From NCBI RefSeq assembly GCF_009910845.1, contig NZ_SIJB01000051.1, positions 1 through 39,379 on the forward strand: a stretch of DNA of 39,379 nucleotides, written 5' to 3'. Positions 17,568 to 29,500 of the stretch are shown here, in pieces (positions within the stretch are counted from its first letter, which is position 1; each line of letters starts with the position of its first letter). Origin of the DNA: Chengkuizengella marina. Lineage in GTDB: Bacteria > Bacillota > Bacilli > Paenibacillales > KCTC-33759. The translations under genes were made by a program, and so were the position numbers. Below the pieces are notes generated by a model, which saw only the letters and a program-made list of their open reading frames with translations, was not told the origin of the DNA and did not search any database.

Positions 17568-18796
17568 TGGAAAGAGTAGCTTTTCTTTTTCCAGGTCAAG
17601 GTTCTCAATATGTTGGAATGTCAAAGGATATAGTCAATCATTATTCGATAGCAAAGGAGGTTTTTGAAGAAGCGAACGAAGTTTTAGGAATGGATCTTCA
17701 ATCTTTATGTTATGAAGGTCCTTCAGAAGAACTGACAAAAACAAAAAATGCACAACTTGCTTTGTTAACTACAAGTATTGCTTATTTTAGAGTGATTGAA
17801 AATGAGTTGGGTTTAACACCATATATGTTAGCAGGTCATAGCTTAGGAGAATTCTCAGCTTTGACTTGCTCTGGAGTACTTACGTTTTCAGACGCATTAA
17901 AGTTGGTTAGTACTAGAGGAAAATTAATGCAGCAAGAAACGGAACAAAGTATAGGTGCTATGACAGCAGTATCAAAACTATCAGCACAAACAGTAGAACA
18001 ATGTATTGAGCAAATGACAGATGAGAATGGTACTGTAGCTATAGCTTGTTACAATGCAGAAAAAGAATTGGTTATAACAGGTCATTCCTATGAAGTAAAA
18101 CGTGTAGCAGAGAAGTGTGCTCAAGAAGGAGGGAATGTGACCCCTTTAAAAGTAAGTGGTCCTTTTCATCATCAGTTAATGACCAAAGCTTCAGAACAAT
18201 TTCATGATCATTTAAAATCTTATTCTTTTCAAAAATATAAAATACCCGTTGTATCTAATGTAACTGGATTACCTCATGTTGAGGACATAGATGAATTAAA
18301 GTTAAATTTGGTGTCTCAGATGATTAAACCAGTGAGATGGGTAGAATCAATGAAATATATATTTAACAAAGGCGTCACAACAACGATAGAGTTAGGTCCT
18401 AGAACAGTTTTAAAAAATTTGATCAAACGGATTGAACCTACAATAAATTCTTTTTCCTTTGATAAAGGAAATGATAGAGATGAACTGAAGATGAGATTTT
18501 CATCAACTAATAAACAACATTCCTCTGCCATTCATTTTATTACACAGTGTATGACCGCTGCTATCACTACTCCTAATTATAATTGGGATTCAAATGAGTA
18601 TGAAAAAGGTGTGATTCAGCCATATAGAAAACTTCAACAGTTGCAAAAGCAATGGACACAGCAGGAGGAAGTGTTAGATGAAGACCAACTGAAAAAAGCA
18701 TTTATTTTATTACAGCAAATTTTAAAGACAAAAAAAGTGAGTAGTGAAGAACAATTGAACATCTTAAATCATTTAGATAGAGAGGTTGTAAATTGA
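17567..18796 (+). CDS. Trans-acting malonyl-CoA acyltransferase (FenF/ItuD-like)
   Basis: Transfers malonyl from CoA to the ACP of the AT-less polyketide module in the next synthetase. It is a cytoplasmic FabD-fold enzyme: FPGQGSQ at the N-terminus, nucleophile Ser92 in GHSLGEF, Arg117 in STRGKLM, and His201 in GPFHHQLM; the Arg is expected for malonyl selectivity. At 409 aa it is about 100 residues longer than housekeeping FabD (about 310). The length agrees with the ~400-aa AT proteins of iturin-type clusters (FenF, ItuD). The extra C-terminal part is helical and charged (KLQQLQKQWTQQEEVLDEDQ) and may contact the synthetase. The start overlaps the NRPS-1 stop (TAATG) behind a GGAGGAGGAG site, so translation is coupled. 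Its presence inside the cluster explains the missing AT in PKS/NRPS-2. Confidence 0.9.
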   Translation: MERVAFLFPGQGSQYVGMSKDIVNHYSIAKEVFEEANEVLGMDLQSLCYEGPSEELTKTKNAQLALLTTSIAYFRVIENELGLTPYMLAGHSLGEFSALTCSGVLTFSDALKLVSTRGKLMQQETEQSIGAMTAVSKLSAQTVEQCIEQMTDENGTVAIACYNAEKELVITGHSYEVKRVAEKCAQEGGNVTPLKVSGPFHHQLMTKASEQFHDHLKSYSFQKYKIPVVSNVTGLPHVEDIDELKLNLVSQMIKPVRWVESMKYIFNKGVTTTIELGPRTVLKNLIKRIEPTINSFSFDKGNDRDELKMRFSSTNKQHSSAIHFITQCMTAAITTPNYNWDSNEYEKGVIQPYRKLQQLQKQWTQQEEVLDEDQLKKAFILLQQILKTKKVSSEEQLNILNHLDREVVN

Positions 18797-19644
18797 TGAG
18801 TATATTAAAAAAATGGCTACTGATGTTAATGAATATAGTCGTTTATTTTGGTGCCGCAGTATTAGCTTTTTATGTGATTAATCCCTATATATTTAACCAT
18901 GTAGACTGGTATAAAACGTTTATGGGACAAAATATTCCAATACAATTAACAGCTACAGTTTCTATGATTTTTATTATGTATTTTTTCATTTTTAGAATCA
19001 AAAAGTGGTATTTAAAAGAAAAATACGAGAGTTTATGGTCTATATGTAATTTTTCAAAGTTGAACATTAAACAAATGATTTGGTTTACTCTTATTGGATT
19101 TGCAGGATCAATTTGGTTTATTTCCTTAATGAATATTTCATATATATCTGAATCTTTTCCAGGATTACAGTCATATATAGAACTATTTGCAACATCAGAA
19201 TACTTTATTTATACGTTTTTGGGTGTAGGAATTATTGGTGTATTTTATGAGGAAATATTATTTAGAGGACTTATTTTTAATGAATTTCGAAAAGTACTTC
19301 CTTTACCTTTTGCTCTACTATTAAATGCTGTTATTTATGGTTTATTTCAACCAAGCCCTGTTATCATGGCAACTGGTTTTCTCTTAGGAATTTTGTACGG
19401 ATTAATTTATGTAAAAACAAAGTCCTTGTGGTCAACAATTTGGATAGGTAGTGTGCTTAATATTTCAATATTTTCACTTCATAAATTAAAAGTAGATGAA
19501 AGTATGGCTAAATGGTCTGATGCTGTGTTAGTACCTATTCATATATTTGCTTTTCTATTTATTTTACTCTTTGTAATTTACTTTTTAAAAAGCCATGTAT
19601 CAAATAATAACTCTAATATTAAAGTAACAAATGTGAAAGGATGA
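18796..19644 (+). CDS. CPBP-family membrane protein, protease motifs 2 and 3 degraded
   Basis: A 282-aa multi-pass membrane protein of the CPBP (CAAX protease/bacteriocin-processing, ABI) family. Motif 1 is intact: Glu152-Glu153-x-x-x-Arg157 in YEEILFRG. In motif 2 (FxxxH) the histidine is Gln185 (YGLFQ). In motif 3 (HxxxN) the histidine position is Gly218, with Asn222 kept. Two of the expected active-site residues are therefore gone, so peptidase activity is doubtful. ATG overlaps the AT stop (TGATG); an in-frame TTG one codon earlier is less likely. Related proteins serve in bacteriocin maturation or self-immunity, or in prenyl-protein processing. Here it sits inside a lipopeptide operon with no precursor peptide, so immunity or membrane scaffolding is the more plausible guess. 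The function is not established. Confidence 0.75.
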   Translation: MSILKKWLLMLMNIVVYFGAAVLAFYVINPYIFNHVDWYKTFMGQNIPIQLTATVSMIFIMYFFIFRIKKWYLKEKYESLWSICNFSKLNIKQMIWFTLIGFAGSIWFISLMNISYISESFPGLQSYIELFATSEYFIYTFLGVGIIGVFYEEILFRGLIFNEFRKVLPLPFALLLNAVIYGLFQPSPVIMATGFLLGILYGLIYVKTKSLWSTIWIGSVLNISIFSLHKLKVDESMAKWSDAVLVPIHIFAFLFILLFVIYFLKSHVSNNNSNIKVTNVKG

Positions 19645-19650
19645 TAGATT

Positions 19651-20490
19651 TTGGAAAACATAACAAATAAAAGAGAAAAATTTTATCAAATGATTGGTGT
19701 ATTGGTGATTTATATTGCCTTATATAGCGTAATTATTTTGTCTGTTGAATATTTTTATTATGAAAAATTAAATATTCCATTTTTAGAGTCTTTTAAAAGT
19801 GCAAATTTTGGTCCTTTATTTCTAATATTACATGATGTTATTGCTCTGCCAATTTACTTTTTAGTCATTTATTTCATGCATAAAAAAAGTTTATTTCAAA
19901 TAAGTCAGTTTGTAAAAATTAAGAAAAAAACGGCAGCCCTTTGTTTATTATTAGGAGTTAGTATGGGAACTTGGGTGATGTCTATTACTCAAATTCCATA
20001 CATAAAAAATTCATTTCCGATATTCCAAACATTATTTAAATTTTTATTATCTGGTAATGCAGTTCTAGTTATTTTCTTTGTTGCTCTGCATGCGATTTAT
20101 AAAGAAATATTTTTTAGAGGCATGATTTTTAATCAATTAAGAAGTGTATTATGGTTACCTTTAGCTATTGTCATTAATGGTTTAATATATGGTTATTTAT
20201 TCTTTCAATGGGATATTATACTTACAATTTACGGAATGTTAGGCGCTATTATATTTAATTTGATTTTCATTTGGTATGAATCAATTTGGGCAACGATTGC
20301 TATTGAATTTAGTTTATTCGCAACTTATTTCATTTTAAGAGAGTTGAACTACGAATATGGTTGGACTTCTATCATTCTCATTTTTGTCAGTTCAATCGTA
20401 TTAATTGGAACGATGATTGCATTATGGAAGCAAAGACAGTCAACTTCAACAAGGCAAATTGAAGCAGAAGCAGCAACTCCATCTATTTAA
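19651..20490 (+). CDS. Second CPBP-like membrane protein, all protease motifs altered
   Basis: A 279-aa paralogue of the preceding gene, 6 nt downstream, with a TTG start served by AAAGGATG (19636-19643). It has several hydrophobic segments and the same layout: an ITQIPYIKNSFPIFQ stretch like the neighbour's NISYISESFPGLQ, and KEIFFRGMIFNQLRS against EEILFRGLIFNEFRK. The first Glu of motif 1 is Lys151. The motif 2 His position is Phe184 (YGYLF), and motif 3 reads Glu219-F-S-L-Phe223 instead of HxxxN. It therefore looks like a pseudo-protease that may pair with its neighbour. The tail is hydrophilic (KQRQSTSTRQIEAEAATPSI). It probably arose by tandem duplication and then diverged. Its place between the trans-AT and PKS genes suggests a role in resistance or transport of the product; this is inference only. 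Confidence 0.72.
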   Translation: MENITNKREKFYQMIGVLVIYIALYSVIILSVEYFYYEKLNIPFLESFKSANFGPLFLILHDVIALPIYFLVIYFMHKKSLFQISQFVKIKKKTAALCLLLGVSMGTWVMSITQIPYIKNSFPIFQTLFKFLLSGNAVLVIFFVALHAIYKEIFFRGMIFNQLRSVLWLPLAIVINGLIYGYLFFQWDIILTIYGMLGAIIFNLIFIWYESIWATIAIEFSLFATYFILRELNYEYGWTSIILIFVSSIVLIGTMIALWKQRQSTSTRQIEAEAATPSI

Positions 20491-20536
20491 CCTAAATTAA
20501 TTTTTATCAAAAACTCAATTAACTAGGAGGGGTCAC

Positions 20537-23500
20537 ATGCTAGAGTTAAACTTACTAGAAACTAGTGAAGAGCAGCTAGAAGAAAGTATTAAAGAGGTTT
20601 CTTTAAAGGATGTTGCCATCATAGGTATTTCAGCAAATTTACCTATGTCACCTGATCAAACAAAATTTTGGGAAAATTTAATGAATGGAAAAGATTGTGT
20701 TCATACCTTTCCTAAAAATCGCTTGAAAGATATTCGCCCCTTAGTTCAAAAGGAAAATAATGTGCAGTTTTATGAAGGTGCATATCTTGAGGAAATAGAT
20801 AAATTTGATTATAAATTTTTTGGACTGTCTCCAAAAGAAGCAAGTTTAATGAATCCGAATCAACGTTTATTTCTAGAAAATACTTGGAAAACGATTGAAG
20901 ATGCAGGGTATGGAGGAGATAAATTAAAAGGAAGCAAGACTGGAGTATATGTCGGTTATAATGCTGATGCTTTTGTTGATTATAAAAACTTCATTGCAGA
21001 AGTTGAACCTGATGCTCTGTCTATGGCAATACCAGGTAATTTAACTTCTATTCTTGCAAGTAGAATTTCATATTTACTAGATTTAAAGGGACCAGCTCTT
21101 TGTATTGATACGGCTTGCTCTTCTTCTTTGGTTGCTGTCCATGTTGCATGCCAAGCGATTCAAAACGGCGATTGTGATCAGGCACTTGTAGGGAGTGTAA
21201 ATGTAAATATTCTACCATTTGATAAAAATATTAAAATTGGGATAGAATCCTCTGATGGTAGAGCTAGAACTTTTGATCAACAATCTGATGGTACGGGAGC
21301 TGGTGAAGGTTCAATTGCATTATTGCTAAAACCATTAAGTAAAGCACAACAGGATAGGGATCATATCTATGCGGTGATAAAAGGCAGTGCAGTAAATCAG
21401 GATGGGAGCTCTATTGGTATTACAGCACCTAATGTCTTGGCTCAAGAAGAAGTTATTGTTAAAGCTTTGCAGGATGCAGATGTTAATCCAGAAACGATTA
21501 CCTATTTTGAGGCTCATGGAACTGGAACGAAATTAGGAGATCCAATTGAAATAGACGCAATAACAAGAGCCTATAGAAAATTCACAGATCAAAAACAGTT
21601 TTGTGCAATAGGTGCAGTAAAAACAAATATTGGTCATTTAGATAATGCAGCTGGCATAGCAGGTTTATTAAAAGCGGTTTTAGCTCTTCATCATGCCAAA
21701 ATTCCACCAATGTTACATTTTAATCAATCTAACTCAGAAATTGATTTTATATCATCTCCTGTATTCATAAATAGTCAATTAAGAAAATGGGAGAAAACAG
21801 ACTATCCTAGAAGAGCTGGTGTAAGTGCTTTTGGAATGAGTGGGACGAATTGTCACGTTATTTTAGAAGAGGAAAATGTATATTCAGAAGTAATAGAAAC
21901 GCAAGATCAAGAAAACTTAACTAATCAATCTATGAATGTGTTTACATTATCTGCTAAAAGTAAAACTTCATTAAATAGTTTAATAAAACAATATAAAAAC
22001 TTTATTACTACTGAAGAATATGTGAATCTGAATGATCTATGTTATACAGCCAATACTGGTCGTGGGCATTATACATATCGAGTAGCAATGTTAATTACGG
22101 ATGTAGAAGATTTTAAATTGAAACTAAACATGCTTGATAAAGATAACGGGATTAATCAAGACTATAAAAATGTATATTATGGTGAACTTAAAACAAAACA
22201 TAAAGATAAAAAGAAAGTAGAATTCACTCCTTCATCTGATCAACGAGAAGAAAAGGATTTAATAGAGACATGTATAGCATATGTACATGGAGAAGACATT
22301 GATTGGGAATTGTTTTACGATGGTGAATATAGAAGGAAAATCAGTTTGCCAACCTATTGTTTTGAAAATATTAGGTGTTGGTTAGAGCTGCCAGAAGTCG
22401 AAAATTTACAGCCAGAACCGCTGGTTTTAAGCAAAGTAGAGAGAAAAGTTGAAATAATAGGAAGAGAATATGATAAGTTAACTGAAGTTGAAAAAACGAT
22501 CGCACAGGCATGGGGAGAAGTTTTAGGTTTTAAAGAGATAGATATCCAAGCTCCTTTTTATGATTTAGGAGGAGATTCAATCTTAGCCTTAAAAATAGTA
22601 AATCAGATCAGTCAGAAAAGTAACATTACAGTTAGCGTAACTGATTTGCTTCAACATGAAACAATACAAAAGTTAGCGATATACATGGAAGAGTTATTAG
22701 ATCAACAATTAGAGGAAAGAGAAAAGATTGAAATTCCCAAAGTAGAATCTAGTGAAGTTTATCACTTATCTTCCGCTCAAAAAAGAATGTATATTTTACA
22801 CCAGCTAGATGGTAAACAAACAAACTATAACATGCCTAAAGCAATGATCATAAAGGGTCAGTTGAATCAAGCAAAATTCGAAGACGCTTTAAGAGGTTTA
22901 ATTTCACATCATGAAAGTTTACGAACCTCATTTGAAATGGCTGATGGAGAACCAGTACAACGTATTCATACGGATATTGATTTCAACATAGATTATCAAA
23001 AAGCTGAGAAAGATGAAATTGATCATTTGATTTCTAATTTTATTCAACCTTTTGATTTAAGTCAGGCACCTTTGTTTAGAGTGAGTCTTATCCAAGTAGA
23101 TGAAGAAGAACACCTTTTTTTATTTGATATTCATCATATAATTTCAGATGGTACATCTATGCATATCATAGTATCAGATTTTATTAAGTTTTATGAAGAA
23201 AAAACAATGCCTGATCTCAGAATTCAATATAAAGATTATGCTCATTGGCAAAATGAACAAATCATTCAGGGCAAGTTAAAAAAAGAAGAACAATATTGGT
23301 CAAATCAATTTGCTGATGAGGTTCCAATATTAAATTTACCAACGGATTATATAAGACCTGTAATGCAAAGTTTTGATGGAGATCGTATTGATTTTCATTG
23401 GGATAAAAAAATGACTGAAAAGGTTAATCAGCTTGCAAAGGAGACAAATAGTACGGTTTATATGGTTTTGTTAGCTGCTTTTACAACGCTGCTATCTAAA

Positions 23501-26500
23501 TATTCCGGTCAGGAAGATATAATCGTTGGCTCCCCAATAGCTGGTAGAATTCACATAGATATTGAACCTATTATGGGAATGTTTGCAAATACATTAGCAC
23601 TGCGAAATACTCCAAAAAGTAATAAGACATTTAAAGTTTTTTTACAAGAAGTAAAAGAAAGTGCACTTCATGCCATTGATCATCAGAACTATCCAATCGA
23701 AAATGTGATTGATAATTTATCTATACAGCGAGATACAAGTAGAAACCCATTGTTTAGCGTTTTATTCAACATGTTAAATATGGAAATACAGGATATGAGA
23801 TTAGAACACTTAAGTTTTCATCCTTACCCTATTAAAAATAAAGCATCCTATGCAGATATCATGTTGAATGTAATTGAAGAAGGGGATGGATTTCTTCTCA
23901 GTACAGAATATTGTACAAAGTTATTTAAGAAAGAAACCATTCAACAAATGATTCAGCACTTAGGATTATTAGTTGAACAAGTTGTTGAACAACCTGAAAT
24001 CAAGCTTGGTGATATTGAATTACTATCTGAGGGAGAAGTACAAGATGAATTAAATAGATTTACTGAAACAACCATGAACTACCCAAAGGAAAAGTCAGTT
24101 CATGCACTTTTTGAAGAACAAGTTGAAAAAACACCTGATCAAATAGCTGTAGTTTTTGGTGATATAAAGTTGTCCTATACTGAACTTAATGCTAAAGCAA
24201 ATCAAATTGCTTGGTATTTGAAACAAAATGGTGTGCAGACTCAATCCATTGTTGGAATAATGGTAGAGCGATCTCTGGATATGATCATAGGAGTATTAGG
24301 CATTTTAAAAGCTGGGGCAGCTTATGTTCCAATTGATCCAGATTATCCACAGAAACGAATTCAATACTTGTTGCAACATTCTAATACGTCAGTATTACTT
24401 ACACAACATCGTATGCAATCTAATCTAACAGATATTGAATCTATGGTTGTATGTATTGAAGATGTATTACAACAACTAGATTTACCAATACATAATTTAG
24501 AGTTGCCATATGATCCTGAACAATTGATTTATGTGTTGTACACTTCAGGTTCTACAGGTAATCCTAAAGGGGTAATGGTAAAGTCCCATGCATTTGTAAA
24601 TTTACTTCATTGGTATACATCTGAATTTCATATCCATGAACAAGATAAGTTATTACTAATGGCACCATCCAGTTTTGACCTGGCACAAAAGAATTTGTTT
24701 AGTGCCTTGATTAAGGGTGGACAATTACATGTCTATTATCCAGGTTTGTATGATTATAACGTTATGTCGGACGTAGTCGCTCACCATGGGATTACTTTAA
24801 TCAATTGTGCACCAAGTGCATTTTATCCTTTGATTGATTTTAATCATGATTCTCAGTTTGCTCGATTAAAAAGTTTAAGAAAGGTGTTTTTAGGTGGAGA
24901 GCCAATTAATATGAATAAACTGCAGTCATGGCTTTTCACAAATAAAGAGGTTGAATTGGTTAATACTTATGGACCAACGGAATGTACAGACGTATCTTCT
25001 TATTATCGTGTAAACAAACAAGACTATATCCAAACCAATGTGCCTATTGGTAAAGCTGTGTATAATACAGAGCTATATATCATGGATAAAAATTTAACCT
25101 TAATGCCGACTGGTGTTGCTGGAGAATTGTGTATAGGTGGAACAGGTTTAGCAAAAGGGTATTTTAACGCAGGTGAAATAACATCTGAAAAATTTGTAGA
25201 AAACCCTTATAAATTAGGGGAGAAAGTATATCGTACGGGTGATTTAGTGAAAAGGTTACCTGATGGTAATCTTGAATATTTAGGTCGTATGGATTACCAA
25301 GTAAAAATTAGAGGGATGCGAATTGAATTAGAAGAGATTGAAAGACAACTCTTAGATCATACAGATATCGAGGAATCGATCATCGTTGTAAAAGAAGAGG
25401 GAACAGATAAAAAACTATGTGCTTATGTGGTATGTAGTAAAGAATTAAATGTTACCCAATTAAGAGAATATTTATCGCAAAGTTTACCTGATTTTATGAT
25501 CCCGGCTATATTTGTTCAACTTGAACAAATGCCCTTAACGCCGAATGGAAAAGTTAATCGTAAGGCACTGCCTGAACCGGATTTTAATAATAGAGTTGGT
25601 GTGGAGTATGTTGCACCAACAAATGAATTAGAAAGTCAGCTTGTTTCCTTATGGGAAGAAGGACTTGGAGTGGACAAGATTGGTATTAAAGATAATTTCT
25701 TTGAATTAGGTGGACATTCCTTAAATGCAGTACAAATCGTATCTAAGGTGCAAAAAAAATTAGGAATACAACTTAGTCTAACTGATATTTTTACAAATAC
25801 ATCCATTGAAAAGTTGGTTAAGAGAATAGAGGAATTAGATGAGAGAGATTATTCACCAATCTCTCAGGTTGTATTTAAAGAAGTTTATTCGCTTTCTTCT
25901 GCACAAAAAAGGATGTTTGTGTTACAACAATTAGAAAGCTCGACAAGTTATAATTTGCCTTCTGTTTTGAGAATCAAAGGAAATTTAGAACGGAATCGAT
26001 TTGAGTATGTTTTGAATTCCCTTATAAAGCGTCATGAAAGCCTTAGAACCTCCTTTGAAATGATGGGGGGAGAACCAGTACAACGTATTCACGATAAAAT
26101 TAATTTAGATATTACTTATAAGAACGTAGTGAGGCAGGAAGTAGATCAAGTGGTTTCATCATTTATTCAACCTTTTGATTTAAGTCAAGCACCATTGTTT
26201 CGAGTAAACCTCATGCAAATTGATACTGATGAATATATTTTCTTATTTGATATGCACCATATTATCTCAGATGGTACTTCCATGAACATCCTTATTAAGG
26301 ACTTTGTTCAACTATATGAAGGAAATAGTCTTTCTGAGTTACACATACAATATAAAGATTTTGCTGCATGGCAAATTGAACAGACTTCAACAGATAGAAT
26401 GAAGATACAGAAACAGTATTGGTTGGAGCGCTTTTCTGATGAGATTCCTGTACTTAACTTACCTACGGATTATATAAGACCTGTAATGCAAAGTTTTGAA

Positions 26501-29500
26501 GGGGATCGGATTGATTTTCATTGGGGTAAAAATATCACTAACAATCTTACGCGATTAGCGAAAGAAACAGATTCTACCTTATACATTGTATTGTTAACGG
26601 CTTACACAACACTTTTATCTAAATATACAGGCCAGGAGGATATTATCGTAGGCTCTCCAGTTGCAGGAAGAACTCATCCAGATATAGAGTCTGTAATGGG
26701 AATGTTTGTTAATACCTTAGCTATGAGGAATGCACCAGAAGGTCACAAAACTTTTAAAAACCTTTTAGAAGAAGTAAAAATGAATGTGCTTTGTGCAATT
26801 GAAAATGAAAGTTATCCATTAGAAGAATTAATTGAGTCTCTAAACTTACAAAGAGATACCAGTCGAAACCCATTGTTTAGTGTTTTATTCAATATGTTAA
26901 ATGTGGAATTACGTGAAATGAATCGCGAGGGTTTAAGTTTTACCCCGTATCCTATTGAGAATAAAGTTGCCAAGTTTGACCTTACATTGACAGTGATAGA
27001 AGAGGATGAAGAACTTTTCTTGAGTATGGAATATTGTACAAAGTTATTTAAAAAAGAATCAATTGAACGGATGGTTAATCACCTTGAAATACTTGTGGGA
27101 CAAATTTTAGAACAACCTGAAATCAGAATTAGCGATATTGATATTCTACCTAAACAAGAAAAGCATCAGTTGTTAGTAGAGTTTAACAATACATCAAATG
27201 AATATCCAAAGGGGCAAATGATACATGGGTTATTTGAGCAGCAAGTAGAGAAAACACCTAATAATATTGCTGTGGTATATGAAGATCAACAGTTGACTTA
27301 TAGAGAATTAAACGAAAAAGCGAATCAGCTCGCACGTACATTAAGAGAAAAAATGATTCAATCAGAGACTATTGTTGGAATCATGGCAGAAAGATCAATA
27401 GAAATGATCATAGGTATATATGCAATTCTCAAAGCAGGAGGTGCCTATTTACCTATTGATCCAAATTATCCTGAGGAAAGAATACAATTCATCATAAAGG
27501 ACAGTGGAATTAATACACTGTTAGTGCAAGATGAGTGCATGTTCAATCCAACGAATGATTTAGACGTTGTGAACTTAAAAGATGAAAGCATATATCACTT
27601 GCAAAATAATAATTTGGACAATAATGCAGAAAACAGCCAATTAGCGTATGTCATTTATACTTCTGGCTCAACTGGAAATCCAAAGGGAGTATTAGTAGAA
27701 CACAAAAGTGTGATAAATACACTGTTAGGTATGCAGGATGCATATCCATTAAATGAAAATGATACCTATTTATTGAAAACAACATTCACATTTGATGTAT
27801 CGGTTACAGAGTTGTTTGGATACTACCTGTGTGGTGGTAAACTAGCCATTTTAAAAAATGGTAAGGAAAAAGATCCTTATGAAATTTTAAGTAGTATTGC
27901 TAAATATAATGTAACTCATATTAATTTTGTACCTTCTATGTTTAATAGTCTTCTCAGTATATTAAATGTAGAAAATATAAGTATGTTCAATGTATTAAAG
28001 TATGTATTTTTAGCCGGTGAAGCCGTCCCAAGTAACATAGCAGATGATTTCTATAAACTAACTAGTCAAGTTGAACTTAAAAATATTTATGGACCAACGG
28101 AAACGACGATCTATGCAACCAAACATGAAATTACACATCAAGTAGGGGCTAACGTACCCATAGGAAGACCTTTAAACAATGTACAATGTTACATTTTGGA
28201 TAAATATTCAAATTTATGTCCTGTTGGTGTTGCCGGAGAATTACATATCTCAGGAGTAGGAGTAGCTAGAGGTTACTTAAATCGCTCTGAATTAACCAAA
28301 AAACAATTTGTAGACAATCCGTATCAACCGGAAGGTAAATTGTATAAAACAGGTGATTTGACTCGTTGGTTACCTGATGGAAGTATTGAATATTTGGGAA
28401 GATTAGATCATCAGGTGAAAATTCGAGGATTCCGTATTGAGTTAGGTGAGATAGAACATCAGCTGATACAACACTCAGAAATTAAAGAGTGTTTAGTCAC
28501 TGTAAAAGAAGATGAAGCGGGAGACAAAACATTATGTGCTTACCTAATTAGTAATCGAAAAATGAACATTAAGGAATTAAGAGAGTTTGCCTTAGCCTCT
28601 TTGCCTGATTATATGATTCCAACTTACTTTATACAATTAGAAGAAATGCCATTAACTTCAAGTGGAAAAATAGATCGGAAATCCTTGCAAGAATCTGAGG
28701 TCATCCTGAATTCAGACATAGAGTATTTAGCTCCAAGGAATGAATTAGAAAATCAACTTGTATATTTATGGGAAACAATACTTGAGGTAGAAGGGATAGG
28801 CATTCAACATAACTTTTTTGAGTTAGGTGGCCATTCTCTAAAAGCTCTTCAGTTCATTTCGACGATGCATAAAGAGATGAAAATTTTGATGGACTTAAAT
28901 GAACTATTTATGAATCCTACCATAGAACAGTTAAGCAGACGAGTTCAACAATTAGATAAAAGTGAGTTTGTTTCAATTCCAAAGGCTGGATCAAAAGAAG
29001 TATATCCCTTATCACCGTCTCAAAAACAACTTTTTGTGTTACAGCAACTTGATGTTACCAATACAAGTTATAACATACCTTCAGTCATGGTGATGAAAGG
29101 TGTATTAAATCGAGCTAAATTTGAGGAAGCTGTTCATGAGCTTATTCTTCGTCACGAAAGTTTGAGAACTACATTTGAAATGAAAGATGAGGAACCAGTT
29201 CAGCGCATTCATGATCAAATAAATTATGAGATTCATTTTAGATCATTAGTTGATATAGAATTGAATGAATTCATGTCTGAGTTGATAAAACCATTTCATT
29301 TAAGTGAAGGTCCATTATTTCGAATTATTCTCATTGAGAAACAAAAAGATGAACATCTCTTTTTCATTGATATGCATCACATTATCGCAGATGGTGTTTC
29401 TATCAATATATTAGTTAAGGACTTTATCAAGTTATATCAGAAAATAACTCTACCAGCTCTGCGAATTCAGTATAAAGACTACGCAGTATGGAAAAATGAA

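Noticed and set aside
18796-20490. Active CAAX protease maturing a peptide product
   Set aside because: Key motif residues are missing in both proteins and no precursor peptide gene is present in the operon.
20537-22740. Hidden KR, DH or aminotransferase in the PKS module
   Set aside because: Only about 200 residues separate KS and ACP, with no NAD(P)-binding GxGxxG or PLP-lysine motif; too short for such domains.
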